A DNA stretch of 64,000 nucleotides from Amaurobius ferox. Its lineage: Eukaryota; Arthropoda; Arachnida; Araneae; Amaurobiidae. The stretch spans positions 114,972,239 through 115,036,238 of the forward strand of contig OX578145.1 of assembly GCA_951213105.1 (NCBI GenBank), read 5' to 3'. The translations under genes and the position numbers were made by a program. The number at the start of each line of letters is the position of its first letter. Within the stretch, counting starts at the first letter, position 1. The notes below the pieces were generated by a model. The model did no database searches and was not told the origin of the DNA. It saw only the letters and a list, made by a program, of their open reading frames with translations. This document shows positions 1-11,080 of the stretch, in pieces.

Positions 1-575
1 CTGCTCACATGGCTCTTGGGAAGTCCACTATGACATCTTCCCTTGTCTGAGAGTGTTATAATGCACTGTGTGAAATTGCTAGCAATAACGAAGTCATTCT
101 CTACTGGGTGCCCAGACATTCGGGCATTCCAGGAAATGAGTTGGCTGATGAATTAGCTAAAAAAGGCTCAAGTACTCCTTTTGTTGGCCCTGAGCCGGCC
201 TTGGGTATTCCCAATGATCTTACCAGAAGAATTGTTTATGACATCTTCAGGAAGCTTCAATGCAAGAACTGGCGTAATACTAAGGGTTAAAGGCAAGCGA
301 AAATTCTCAACTGCAATTGCTCTAGTACACGTCAAAAAGAACTTTTCAAGCTCAGCAGAACTGGCATCAGGAGGGCTGTTGGGCTCCTTACTGGACACTG
401 TACCCTCAAGAGACACTTTAACAGTATGGGCGTCACTAAGGATTCGCTTTGCAGGGGCTGCAAATACAGGGAAGAAACTGCTGCTCACATTCTCTGTGAA
501 TGTGAGGTTTACTCTATTCACAGATTCGAACACATTGGTCGACATGTGATTGAACCCTGGGAGCTAGCTGAATGA
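1..575 (+). pseudogene. LINE ORF2 C-terminus: RNase H and CCHC tail (broken)
   Basis: One reading frame runs from the window edge to the TGA at 573-575. It has in-frame stops at about 48-50 and 288-290. Around 100-170 it encodes the end of an RNase H domain (VPRHSGIPGNELADELAKKG), the classic C-terminal RNase H signature of non-LTR retrotransposons. Around 440-520 it encodes CRGCKYREETAAHILCEC, the cysteine/histidine motif found at the C-terminus of Jockey/I-type ORF2 proteins. In the family this region degrades the RNA strand during target-primed reverse transcription. The 5' part lies outside the window. With two nonsense codons the copy is dead. The clade (Jockey versus I/R1-like) is not decidable from this fragment. 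Confidence 0.85.
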
Positions 576-720
576 CATTCCTGTCAAGTGCCTGCTCATC
601 TTTGTGTCGGCTACTGGTCTCTTTTCGTAGAGATCTGTTCTGTCTGGGGTAGTACAATAGACCTCTGGTCGATGTGCTGGGCTCTTCTTGAGCCACCCGT
701 CTCTCATTTCATTTCATTTC
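576..720 (+). repeat. LINE 3' UTR with (TTCAT)n tail
   Basis: The sequence directly after the ORF2 stop ends in a short (ATTTC)n run at 703-720. A short tandem repeat in place of poly(A) is a known kind of 3' end in some non-LTR retrotransposons, so this is taken as the 3' border of the element. No matching 5' target duplication can be seen because the 5' end is outside the window. Confidence 0.6.
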
Positions 721-2285
721 AGAACACTTTGACAACTGAGGAAAAAGGTTAGGTGCCTTCTGACTTTCTGTACCTAATTTCTAACCCTGATGCAGAGATA
801 CAGAGGAAAATATTGGAGGATGCTGAATGCCTGTATTGGTCCTAATTTAGCTTAATTAACTCAATTTCAAATGAATTTTTTAAGCAAAATTCTATATCTG
901 AGAAGGGTTCTAGCCCCTTGTACCCTCCTCACTCTTTTTGTATATGAATGGGCTGTCAATAGGAAATCAGCAAGTGGCAAGACGTGTATACACATATACT
1001 CAGCTGCCAGCAAGTGGGTAGGAAAATTGATGGCGGCACTTCGTAATAATAATATTGTTTTAATATAATAAACTTAATTTATTCTCTCTTTTTATAATTA
1101 TAATTATTATTTTAAGAAATTGGTAGAAAGGTTTCCTTTTCAATTATTAATAGGTATTTGAAAAAAATTAATATAATATTTAATAATTTATTTTTCAAAA
1201 ACATTTTCAAATTCTTTCTTATAATATTATAATTAATAATTTACTTTTTATACCTATAATACATAGTAAATTATTTAGGATTCTGAATACAAAACCATAG
1301 ATGCATTTATAGAAAATATTAAATTGTAGCTGCTGACTGCAGTATACAGGTATAAGAAATTTTCATGCATAGAATTTTTTTATATATATTTTTTTATTTA
1401 AACCTTTCTTAGTCATATCATGTAATATATGTTTGACTGTAGTTGTAATATAAGAATAAATAGTCATTGGTCATATTGTTCCAGCTGAAATGTAATTGTA
1501 ATATTCAGAATAATTTCAATATTTTTGGAAAATCTACATCTTTAGCTATACGTAAAATTGGGGAAATCACTGCATTCTTCAAGCTTTATTTTATAATATT
1601 GGATATACATTTCTGGCAGATAGAAAAACAATCTGTAAAATTAGGCTCTTTTATCAGTTTTTTTTAAGTATATTTGAAAAATTATAATTTAAATAATGCT
1701 ACTGGTTAGTATTAGTAAACAAAATATAATGGGCTATCCTCCAATAGAAGATGCATTGGCGGATAATCTTGTTGGCAGCCTGCTGGCAGATTTTTTTTAG
1801 GCACTTGTAACTGTGATTGCACTTGACGACAGCCTAATCATTTCGACACCAATGAACAACTGAACATATAAATACAACCAATATACTAGTTTACTTCATT
1901 TGCCAAAAGGAATACTAAATATTATTTTTGACCTGGAGTGGATACTATAGCTTAAATTAAATTTTTAGAGTTTAGTAGCTACTGTAAATACAGTAATTAA
2001 AAGAATAGAAATAATTTCCTCTTTGATATCACCATGAATGATGGCAGAAAGTTACTAGCTCTTGTGGTTACTAGTACTAGCTAAATTTGAAAGTTATCAG
2101 CTAATTGGCTAATGGCAATATTAAGCTATAGTGGATACATACATTGTACAGATTCGCATAAGGCTTTAACCTTTTCCCTTTGTTTTTTAACTGTTTTTTG
2201 GCAGATATCCTACAAAATCTCAAACTGAATAATAAAATTTTCATCTTTGCTCTTAATTCTTAGTGATAGAAAGAACACGAAGGAA
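721..2285. other. AT-rich DNA, no supportable gene
   Basis: Short open frames here (for example 871-1068 and 1467-1667) encode low-complexity peptides with no recognisable domain. I see no RNA gene and no clear repeat. Confidence 0.6.
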
Positions 2286-2625
2286 TTAAGCAAACAAATC
2301 AGGAGAAACTGTAAAAAAATTCTGGAATGGATAGAAAAATGGAATTTGGTTATCACTTAGAAGAAATGTAGCCTAATTAACTTCTCGAGCAAAAAAGACA
2401 CAGCCAGATCTCATAATACCCTCAATAAACAAGACTATAATTCAGTAAGTCAAAGCAATTCACATTCTGGAATAACTTTCCAAGAAAACAGGAAATGGAG
2501 CAACAGCCAAAGAAAAATAAAAGTAAAACTGGTAGCAGCCCTAAAAGCATTAAATATTCTATCCCACAGAAACAGAGACCACAATTTGTTTAAAATGCTT
2601 TTAAATTCTAGTTATTTAAAAGTGC
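2286..2625 (+). pseudogene. LINE reverse transcriptase thumb relic
   Basis: In the frame starting at 2289 the translation shows ILEWIEKWNLVIT, a stop, then KKCSLINFSSKK, and later SGITFQENRKWS and LVAALKALNILSH. This order is typical of the stretch after the YADD box in Jockey-type reverse transcriptases: an xxWxxKWxLxIN-like helix, KTxxxxF, LGxxxxxxLxW and the ALNxL helix. The D-D catalytic box itself is not preserved. It differs from the LINE at 5.9-12 kb in sequence and is much more decayed, so it is probably an older, separate lineage. It runs out into AT-rich DNA at both ends. Confidence 0.65.
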
Positions 2626-3799
2626 TAAAATACGTGATTTTTTTTAAAACACTATTATTTAATAACATACTGAAATTCACAATTGTTATGTAAAAATGCT
2701 AAAGTTTATGATTTGATTTAAAATAAACAATTTTATTTGAAATTTTAATTCATGGTTTTAAAGCATATTGTGTACGAAATATAAGCTCAGTAATCTTTGT
2801 TTATCACTGTACAAATGCCATGTGATATCATGCATAATGCACATAGCGAACTTTGATTTTACTCATAGAATAAACACAAAATGCAAACAGGAAAACTAAA
2901 TTCTGTTTTCATTTGAGCTTTTTTTCAAAATAGTCACCAATATCAGAAAAAAGTAGCCACTTCCCTAAAAAATTTTGCCATAGAAATTCTAGGGATGAAA
3001 AATAGTTGACTTAGTCACCGTTGACTTAGTTTTTAGTCACCAGTGGCAGCTCTGAAACTGAATCAGCCACAAGCAAGACACAAGGAACTTAAGCAAAACA
3101 AAACCATTCCTAGTCACATATATATAGATATATTTGGTGTTTCCAGTTAAAGACAGTGCCAGACTGGGTGACATTCCACTAATTGGGCAATTTTTGAACC
3201 TTTATCATGACTTTTGAAACATAAATTAACTAAAAAAACTTATTCGAATTTTTAAAAGAATCACCAAGGTGCACTTTCCCGGGTTTTGAAGTACCTGTGT
3301 ATCAAATTCCATGGCCATATGATAATTAGATTTCCTGATATGAACTTCACACATACACACACATCTTCCTATATTAGGTAAGAAGGCAACTTGTAAAACT
3401 ATACAAGGGCTATTTTTCATGCATATCTTAAAATGTTAATCTACTTCAATAAGGGGCAGAAACTTACAATTTGATGCACAGATGATTCTAGTGGTATAAC
3501 TGGCAAGAAAATTTTAAAAATCTGAAATAAAGCCATAGAAGGGTTGGAGGGGGTGATTTTATTCTCCAATATCTGGTTCATATTTAATTAAATCTCACTA
3601 TTGCATTTGATTTAATCCATTGTTGTGCGAAAATTAAATTCGAGTTCAATACTCAACCTCGTTATCTTACTATTTTCTTTACCTATTTTACTTGCATCTT
3701 TTCCTATAAAATTCGCTTTTCATTAGCCAAATCATTAGCCAAAAAAATATTGTTTTCAAAAAATTTTTGATTTTGAGATTTTTATGCTAATTTATGTTT
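2626..3799. other. AT-rich DNA, no supportable gene
   Basis: There is no coding region or structured repeat that I can support. Confidence 0.5.
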
Positions 3800-4170
3800 T
3801 CAGACCTTCTTGAAGATGTTTTGACTTTTTTAACGTGATGTCCGTTTATCAGTGGTCAATTTCTTGTGTACACAATAGTTGCCACAAATATCAATAAATT
3901 TTCACGAAACGTTATATTCAGCTTTGTTAATGAAAAATCTAGAACTAGACTGATTTTTTTTTTAATTCGAGCACAAACTTTGAAATTTGTTCAAAATTTT
4001 TAATTTTGTTAACATGGTAGCATAGGACAAAATTTGACATAATCATGCATAAATGGGGTTATTTATAGCTCAATGATCACAAAATTTTTTTTCAATCATT
4101 GTTAGATAATAATCGCAAAAGATAATCACAATGCAAATCTTTTGTTCATGATGTCATTAGTGCCTCTCGG
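3800..4170 (+). repeat. Dispersed repeat family R1, copy 1
   Basis: About 370 bp aligns by eye, in the same orientation, with 27938-28276. Shared landmarks in order are gtcaatttcttgtgtacac, an aatctagaactaga block, tagcataggacaaaattt, and attatgcataaa, ending in a catcattag block. There are many mismatches and small gaps, so the copies are old. No coding potential. I cannot assign a class. Confidence 0.65.
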
Positions 4171-5465
4171 GGGGGTAGTAAGAGTGTGATCCCTGACTAG
4201 CTCAAGTGATCCAGCATCGGGTGGCAAAATGGCACGTTTGCAGATAGCTGGTTCGTATTTCATATCCATGCCGGAACAGTGATTATTTTCTTTAAAAAAA
4301 TTCCTTAAATACTTAATTACTTCAGTGCATAATAACTGATTTTTTTAAATAGTATAGCATACACCATGGCCCGCTACAGTATATTTAGTTAATTGCATAA
4401 TTTTTTTAATTCAAAATTCGTATAGTAAAACATGTTTTATGACTTCCTGAATATGTTTAGAACATTGTTACAATGAACTCTATCTGCATTTGTGCATCTG
4501 TGAGATGTGAACATAATTCAAGAACAAATGCAGGTTCGATATCATAAGAAATATTTAAAAACTAAAATACAAAAGAGTAACTATAAAAAAAATCCTGACT
4601 TTTTCTTAGTATAAAAATTTGAATTGTTTTATAACCTGTAATTTCATATTTACTAAACTTTCCATCAAGTTTATAGATTCTAGTTCCAGTAAGTTAAGCT
4701 ATGGTTAGCCCTTTTAATCTAAACAAACAATTAAAATTTTGATAAGTGTGACAGTGACATTGTCATGGGGGGAGGGCAAGAATTCAGTGAAATTTTAAGG
4801 GATGATATTTAGGGAAACAGGACCCCCCTCGAAAAAAACTTTTCTGGCAAAGTTACTGTTCAGCACACGGATTGAAATGTTGTCAACTTATCTTTATACA
4901 ATTAAATTGTTCTGTCAAAAGCTAGAAGATTTAGCTTTAAAAAGAAAACCCAATCTTACACCCTTTAAGCTTCATGGAAACATCAGCATCATATATGGGT
5001 CACATTTTCATTTAGATCACAGATATTTTTTCATATTAAATTTCATTCCTAGACCTGGTTAGCTAATTGCACCATTCATTAGAAGTATAAAACAAGGTTT
5101 AAATTAGAGGTTTTTAGAATACATTCTCTAATATTCATCAGTATAAATTACATATCCCGAAAATTGGGTGCTTTACGAATTAAAAATTTTCCCAAACAAA
5201 AATTTTAGCGTCACGGTACTAACTTTGCTTTTTATAATATTTTTTGCTGTTTATTAATATGTAATATTTGAGAATAAAAGCAGAAATAGCTAACGGTTTT
5301 TATTTTTTAATGAAACATATGATTAACCCTTAAGGGTAATTTAATGCATTTACAACTTTAACTAAATACCTCGTTTCCATCAACGGCCTGTAGAATACCC
5401 AATATCAAAAGCAAAAGATTTCCACCAAAATAAAGAAGCATTTTGGGCACATTTGCAATAATGGT
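4171..5465. other. AT-rich DNA, no supportable gene
   Basis: The short frame at 4802-5062 has no recognisable domain. Nothing else can be supported. Confidence 0.5.
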
Positions 5466-5572
5466 ACAGCTTTAGTATAAAGAATTTTTAATTGGCAATA
5501 TTTTAGATGCAATTTTTGCAGCGATCTAGTAATCTAGTTTTGTTTCTTCAAAGTTCTTTATACTAAAGCTGT
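5466..5572. repeat. Small MITE-like inverted repeat
   Basis: Perfect 19-bp inverted arms (acagctttagtataaagaa at 5466-5484 and its reverse complement at 5554-5572) flank a 69-bp AT-rich loop. A related half-arm (ttctttataccgaagctgtt) appears near 63464, so the motif is dispersed. Size and structure fit a MITE or solo hairpin; no target duplication is clear. Confidence 0.55.
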
Positions 5573-6180
5573 TCTGTATTTTCAAGGGTCCTAACTGTAA
5601 ACATTTAAAAAGTTATAAGTATACAGCACCAATTCAATCCATTTGGCACCTGTTTGTTTACAATATGCCCTGGTTGGTTTTTACGTATACGTCAAATCAC
5701 GAGTAAAGACCTATCCCCAGTGAATTAGTAATCGAAGGTAGGGTATATTATATAAGTACCATCCAATCATTGTTAGATGATAGACATAGGCTATATATTT
5801 TATTTTCCTCTTTCCTTTCAAGCAACAAATAATATATATATATGTAAGACCACATGACATATATTGATACAAGGTGTTCGGATTGAGTATGGTGGTTACG
5901 GAGGCAGGGCATTGCGACGTGCACCCAAACGTCGCTTCCCGTACGTTCTATTCTTTTCTTTACGCGCATATATTGAATCAGAGTGTCATCTTCGAGATAG
6001 ACACCGTGGGAGTAGGTCGTTTTTGCGACGAGCTCCGGTCAGCGACCCTGTGCTTTGCTTTTACCACGTGTTTTGATTTGTGACTTGTGTTTTTCGTTAG
6101 TATATGCGCTTCTTCTGCTCTTTGCGGCCTCTACTATTATCGTTATTACCTTTTCAAAAGTATGCTTCCATTTCTTTGCT

Positions 6181-6720
6181 ATGGAAGGGATTTCTTTTGA
6201 ATTGGAGGTTGCTTTCAAGGATCTACCAAGGACAGATATGCCCAGCGCCATTTCGCCTGTAGCTGACTCTTCCACGTGCTCAGAGACGGTAAACATGGAC
6301 TCTACTGATCTTGTGAATAGTATTATTGCTAGCTCAAATTCTATCGTGGATGATTATATCAAGAAATTGGTATCCAGTGTCTGTGCTAACAATGAAAATC
6401 TCCTGGATTACCACGACCACTTAGTAAATTCGCCAAAGGAACTTCCGGATCCTAATTTTATGGACTTGCTGAATAAACTAAGAGATTTAGGACGTAATGG
6501 ATTACTGATTGAAAAAAAGACAATAATTGAGAACCTCGTCAAGCTTTCCCTAATGATCTTCCTAGCCCAAAACAGCGATCAACAACCTGGTGACGACCAC
6601 GAAGTAGTAGAAGAGAAAAGTGCGTTGAACACCAGCAGGCGGTGCTGCGGTGCTGCACCGCCTGGAGGAGGAGGATCCCTCTTTGGGAGGACCCTCTTTG
6701 GAGTGTCTTCCCTCTTTTGA
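6181..6720 (+). pseudogene. LINE ORF1 (gag) N-terminal part, cut off by insertion
   Basis: The first ATG in this frame is at 6181. The frame encodes a largely helical, acidic stretch (for example NSIIASSNSIVDDYIKKL and FMDLLNKLRDLGRNGLL) before entering a GC-rich segment at about 6601 and stopping at the TGA at 6718-6720. The frame is identical to that of the 6934-8886 ORF. The two are separated by a 300-nt segment bracketed by a 16-bp direct repeat (15 of 16 matches). The simplest reading is that this was the original N-terminus of ORF1 and that an insertion split it. The translation past residue ~140 (Gly-rich, GGGGSLFGRTLFG) is then inserted sequence. Function is inferred from position only; no domain is recognised. 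Confidence 0.6.
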
Positions 6721-6900
6721 GAGGAAGCTCCTCTCAGAGGGTCTTTAGACCCCCGGGAGGATGCCTCTCACTGCCCCCCTCCCCTCTTTTCGAAGTTTGG
6801 TGATGCCTCTTTTGAGAGGAAGCCTCTTTCCTAGTATTGCGAAGTCTTTCACAGAGGCATGATGACTCATACGGAGTGAGTTTCACCTGGTGACGAGCAC
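6601..6900 (+). repeat. 300-bp GC-rich insertion inside LINE ORF1
   Basis: The segment is bracketed by acctggtgacgaccac (6585-6600) and acctggtgacgagcac (6885-6900). It is much richer in G/C than its surroundings and holds two copies of cctcttttgagaggaag (near 6712 and 6807), each with an internal palindrome. Its length is a multiple of three, so the frame before and after is the same. It resembles no SINE head that I recognise (no A/B box). It may be a short retroposon, a MITE, or a local duplication product. Confidence 0.5.
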
Positions 6901-6933
6901 AACAACCACGAGCTGAAAGCTGGATTCAAAGGT

Positions 6934-8886
6934 ATGTGCGATCATATTCTCTTACTGATTTCTAGTCCTTCCCCTGCTAACTTGACTCTTTGTATTGACA
7001 ATATAGCTAATATTGGACCCAATTTTAAATACTTAACTGATGACCTTTTAAAATTCAAAGATGCTGATAAACGTGAACACGGTGATAGTGACATCCCCAC
7101 CCAAAGTAACAAACGTAAATATGTTAAACATTCAAATACTGAAGATACTCAAAAAGTTGAAAATATTACTATTGAAACCAGTAACAGATTTAACTTACTT
7201 ACTAATGAAAATTCAAATGATGTTGAGAATTCCAATTTGATTACAACTGATAACTCTAGTGTAAAGAATGTTGACAATTTTAATGCAATCAATGATACAG
7301 CCAAGTCAATTGATGCTGAAAAGTCTAATGTAAACAATACCAAATATACTAACCGTCCTGTTGACTGTGACTCCAGTAATGACCAATCCCCCTTCCAGCC
7401 CTCTAAACCTGAACCTTTCTACATAAAAATGGTAAAAAACAGGAAAGCACTCTTAAACAATGTCACCAAAGACTTAGTTTTCAAAAAACCCCTCCAGATG
7501 GCAGGCGAGTACATCAGACTAAAACCAAAAAATGTCGAACAGTATAGAGCACTACAAAAATGCTTGTTAGCAAATAAAATCCAATTCCATAGTATGAGCA
7601 TAAAATCAGAAAGGCCCAAGAAGATCCTCTTAAAAGGAATTCCCATTGACACTAATGGCCAAGAAATTAAAGAGGACCTAGTATCTAAGGGATTTGACAT
7701 CCAACGTGTGTCCCAACTAAGGAAATTCAAAACGAAACAGCGACTTCCAATCTTCCTTGTGAATGTCCACAACTCCGATAACTTTGATGAAATTTATGAA
7801 CTAGAGGAAGTGGTTGGCTTCATTGTCAAAATAACAGATTACGATCCCTTTCCCTGGTTTCAGTGTTATAACTGTCAATCATGGGGACATAGTTCTGACA
7901 ATTGTAATCTCCCCCCCCCCGCCTGTCTAAAATGTGCAGAGCCCCACCAAACCAAACAATGTACAAAATCAAAAGACCTCCCAGAAAAATGTATAAACTG
8001 TAAAGGACCCCACCCGGCCAACTATTTAGGATGCCCAAAAGCCCCAACCAACAAGGGACCCTCTCCCAAAATCCAAACTGCAAGTACTCTCAGCAATAAA
8101 ACTCAAAACAATCAACCTGGACCCTCTTCCCATCAAAACTCTAACTCTAGTATCACCCATACCTATAAACAATCAAATCCAGTTGCTCCCATCCCACCAA
8201 CTACTTCAGTGCAGAAGCCTTTCTGCACACCCTCTCCTTCAGAGCCCTCCACTTCCACGGCCTGCCCTGAGCTAGAACCCTTTTCAGTCATACATGAAAG
8301 GCATAGGAAAAGAAAACTTGAGGAGAAAGAAAAAGAAACCCGTGAACTTAGCCTCACAGAGAACCAAAACAAGCCTTATTTTGCAAAGAGCTCCAACTCC
8401 ACTGTCAAAAAAGCTAAGCCCACCTCTTCTCCTTATGCTCTGCCTCCTGTTGAAAATAACCAGTATGCTTCACCAACTCCTGTAGCTCTCCCACCTGAAA
8501 ATCAAACTAAATCAACTGATAATTCTTCAGCAAACAATAATACCAAACCAAATAACCAAACTAATAAATCCATTCAAAACAACCAATCATATAATCAAAC
8601 TAACCAGCAAAACCTGCGATCCCCCACCCTCCCAATGGAAGTTGTGGACATTCACAGGGAAGCAGAAAGCCCGCCCTCCCTCGGAGGAATCAGTGAAATT
8701 ATGAACCTAGTTACTGCAATTCAAAAAATATTCTCAAAATTCAATATTCAGGACATAATAAATAAAATCACATTAGCTATCACCGATATGGAAAAAGTTG
8801 AGGGTCCCCTCAACAAACTATTTGTATTTATCTGTGCTATTGAATCTATCTTCGGTGCCCAGATAAATCCTACCAATCATGAATAG
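6934..8886 (+). CDS. LINE ORF1: gag-like nucleic-acid-binding protein (main open part)
   Basis: An open frame of 650 codons from the ATG at 6934, although the real start was probably at 6181 upstream of the insertion. The first ~150 residues are Asn/Ser-rich and probably disordered. Residues ~160-305 (YIKMVKNRKALLNNV through DPFPWFQ) have the PRE_C2HC/RRM-like character of Jockey gag proteins. Three CCHC-type knuckles follow: C311-C324 (CYNCQSWGHSSDNC), C331-C343 (CLKCAEPHQTKQC) and C353-C367 (CINCKGPHPANYLGC). A Pro/Ser/Thr/Asn-rich tail follows, then a helical C-terminus. In the family this protein binds element RNA to form the transposition particle. It overlaps ORF2 by 8 nt. The frame itself is intact, including across a run of ten C at 7911-7920. 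Confidence 0.88.
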   Translation: MCDHILLLISSPSPANLTLCIDNIANIGPNFKYLTDDLLKFKDADKREHGDSDIPTQSNKRKYVKHSNTEDTQKVENITIETSNRFNLLTNENSNDVENSNLITTDNSSVKNVDNFNAINDTAKSIDAEKSNVNNTKYTNRPVDCDSSNDQSPFQPSKPEPFYIKMVKNRKALLNNVTKDLVFKKPLQMAGEYIRLKPKNVEQYRALQKCLLANKIQFHSMSIKSERPKKILLKGIPIDTNGQEIKEDLVSKGFDIQRVSQLRKFKTKQRLPIFLVNVHNSDNFDEIYELEEVVGFIVKITDYDPFPWFQCYNCQSWGHSSDNCNLPPPACLKCAEPHQTKQCTKSKDLPEKCINCKGPHPANYLGCPKAPTNKGPSPKIQTASTLSNKTQNNQPGPSSHQNSNSSITHTYKQSNPVAPIPPTTSVQKPFCTPSPSEPSTSTACPELEPFSVIHERHRKRKLEEKEKETRELSLTENQNKPYFAKSSNSTVKKAKPTSSPYALPPVENNQYASPTPVALPPENQTKSTDNSSANNNTKPNNQTNKSIQNNQSYNQTNQQNLRSPTLPMEVVDIHREAESPPSLGGISEIMNLVTAIQKIFSKFNIQDIINKITLAITDMEKVEGPLNKLFVFICAIESIFGAQINPTNHE

Positions 8887-10183
8887 ACACCCATCCAAAT
8901 TAAATATCCTTTGCTGGAATGCTAACGGCTTATGCAATAAAATTGACGACCTAAGAAACCACCTAACTGACAACCCCGCTGACATCATCCTAATACAGGA
9001 ACTTAAAACAAAACGCCCAGACCGTTTAAAAATTCAAAACTTTACTCTCTACTACACACTAAGACACAGCGCCGCAGGTCAGCCACTGAGCTATGGCGGA
9101 ACAGCCGTTTACATCAAAAATCACATCCCACATACACATCTCCCAAGTTCAAACACACATCGTCTTGAAAACACATTGGTGGAAATCCTACTTCCTAGGC
9201 AGCAAAAACTCATAATTGGTTCCATTTACAACAGAATTAACTCTCCCGACCCCCTTTATAACGATCTTAACCTCATACTTAAACCCCCATCCCCTACTAT
9301 CTTAGCAGGTGACTTCAATGCGCACCATCCTAGATGGAATGCACGCAGGACTAGCCGGGTAGGAAGAGAACTTAACAACTTTTGTATTGATAATAATCTA
9401 GACATTAAATTTCCTCCCATCCCCACCAGACATAGTAATCACACCAACCCTACCACCATTGATTTTGCATTATTAAAAAATTGTCCCTTCCCAGCCTCTG
9501 TAAATGTACTTAATCTTTTTATCTCGGACCATCTACCAATCTTATTAATGCTGCAACTAAATACCCCTCTTCCCGCCCCCTCTCTCCCTACTAAAGTTAA
9601 CTGGAAAAATTTTGTTAAACTTCTAAACGAGTCCCCCATCCTCTTCCCAACCATCACTTCCACCGAAGATGTTGACAGGGCGATCGAAACACTAACCCAA
9701 ACATTTAGCTCAGCACTCTCCGATAGCACCTCCACCTACATTCCACAACTCTACCCAAAACTCCCATATTCTATCACTAGCCAAATTAAACTCAGAAACC
9801 GCGCTCGCCAACACTGGCAACACACAAGAAATCCTGCCCACAGAGCTAGATACAATCACCTGACGGCACAAATAAAACTTTTAATTTCTAACTATAAACA
9901 AGCCAAATGGAAGCAATACGTCGAGTCTCTCTCCCCTACTGATCATTCACTTTGGGACTTCTTAAAACGTATTCGTAAAAAGCACAAAAATATTCCCTTA
10001 CTCACTCACAATAATACCTCTGCTTACACAGAACAAGACAAAGCTAATCTACTCGCTGATGTATATGAAAAACAATTCACACCACATGAAGATATTTTCT
10101 GCCCAAATTTCATGGAGGAAGCCGAGGATACCGTGAAGCAGTTCCTTAGTGTTCCAAATACTTCCCCACATTTTCCCCACTGA
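8879..10183 (+). pseudogene. LINE ORF2, endonuclease half (frame lost at its end)
   Basis: The ATG at 8879 overlaps the ORF1 stop, an arrangement used for ORF2 expression by reinitiation in Jockey-like elements. Residues 8-225 form an APE-type endonuclease: LNILCWNANGL (8-18), the metal-binding E41 in IQE, GDFNAHH (144-150), and the terminal SDH triad (216-218). All expected catalytic residues appear present. This domain nicks target DNA for target-primed reverse transcription. Residues ~290-430 form the linker to the reverse transcriptase. The frame ends at 10181-10183 with PNTSPHFPH, while the continuing RT sequence is one frame over. So a 1-nt change (or 2-nt change) near 10150-10183 has disrupted a polyprotein that would normally be ~900 residues or more. 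Confidence 0.9.
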
Positions 10184-10698
10184 CATAGTTAACTACATCA
10201 ATACTCTCAAAAACAAGAAAAGCCCCGGCCCTGACAATATTTCAAACAAAGCTCTTAAATCCTGCACTATTAATATAATCTTTTACATCACTGTTTTAAT
10301 CAATTCCATTTTCGATCTCAATTACTTCCCCCGTGAATGGAAGCACGCCGCCATTGTTCCAATCCTTAAACCAAATGAAAATTTAAACTCCCCAAAAAGT
10401 TATCGTCCCATTAGTCTGCTGTCCTCTCTTGGCAAACTGGCTGAACATTTCATCGCCATCCAAATCAACAATTTCCTTGCTAATAACAACATTCTCATCC
10501 CTGAGCAATTTGGTTTTAGACAGCTTCACTCTACAACACACCAACTGCTCCGCGTGGTGGAGTACATCTCTGATGGACTCCAAAACCGGTCAGCAGTTGG
10601 AGGTATACTTATTGACGTCGCTAAGGCCTTCGATAGGGTGTGGTTCATCGGACTCATATACAAGCTCATTCAGCTTCGTATGCCACACTCTCTTACCT

Positions 10699-11080
10699 GG
10701 GCCAACGGCCGTACCGTGCTGAAAACACCGGTTCTCGTTAGATCACCGAAGTGAAGCAGCATCGGGCGCGGTTAGTACTTGGTGGGTGACCACCTCGGAA
10801 CGCCGCGTGCTGTTGGCCATCTCGGGTGCGGTATCCCCGTGGTTTGCGCGCTAGATTTGCACGCTGCCACAAATGCCGCCGTGTTCATGCGGAGTACGAT
10901 CACGTTAAACATGTGGGTCCGTAAGTCCTTCCGAGAGGTTGGTGGTAGGGGAAGGAGGGTACGGTCCCTGTGGATGCCTCCCCCACTGGGTTCCGGTCTA
11001 AATTGGGTGGCACTTCCCGGCCGTCCATACAGTTACCTTACACCTTTCTGGTAGGTCGGACGGTCTGGGTCTCAACAACA
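10699..11080 (+). mobile_element. 5S-rRNA-derived SINE inserted in the LINE RT
   Basis: A perfect 14-bp target duplication, acactctcttacct, lies at 10685-10698 and 11081-11094. The body begins with a 5S-rRNA-like head (10701-10817). It continues with a body that matches the SINE at 31775-32063 almost base for base from about 10879 (gcggagtacgatcacgttaa onward), and ends in ggtctgggtctcaacaacaac, a CAA-repeat tail. The 14-bp duplication and repeat tail show LINE-type retroposition. The insertion post-dates the arrival of the LINE. Confidence 0.93.
10701..10817 (+). repeat. 5S rRNA-derived SINE promoter head
   Basis: 117 nt from gccaacggccgtaccgtgct to gcgtgctgttggc reads as a nearly complete animal 5S rRNA: GCCAACGGCCAUACC-type 5' end, GUUCUCGUYNGAUCACCGAAG centre, and GGGUGACCRCCU and GCUGUUGGC 3' end. 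The internal control region for TFIIIA/Pol III lies around 10750-10800. Several substitutions and the fusion to the SINE body show it is a SINE promoter, not a ribosomal gene. Confidence 0.9.

Noticed and set aside
168..549. Two overlapping open frames of ~122-125 codons at 168-549
   Set aside because: They are shadows of the broken LINE RNase H frame.
871..1068. Small protein gene (65 codons)
   Set aside because: No domain, no supporting context, and length expected by chance.
10701..10817. 5S rRNA gene
   Set aside because: The sequence is 5S-like but substituted. It is fused directly to a SINE body and flanked by target duplications inside a LINE.
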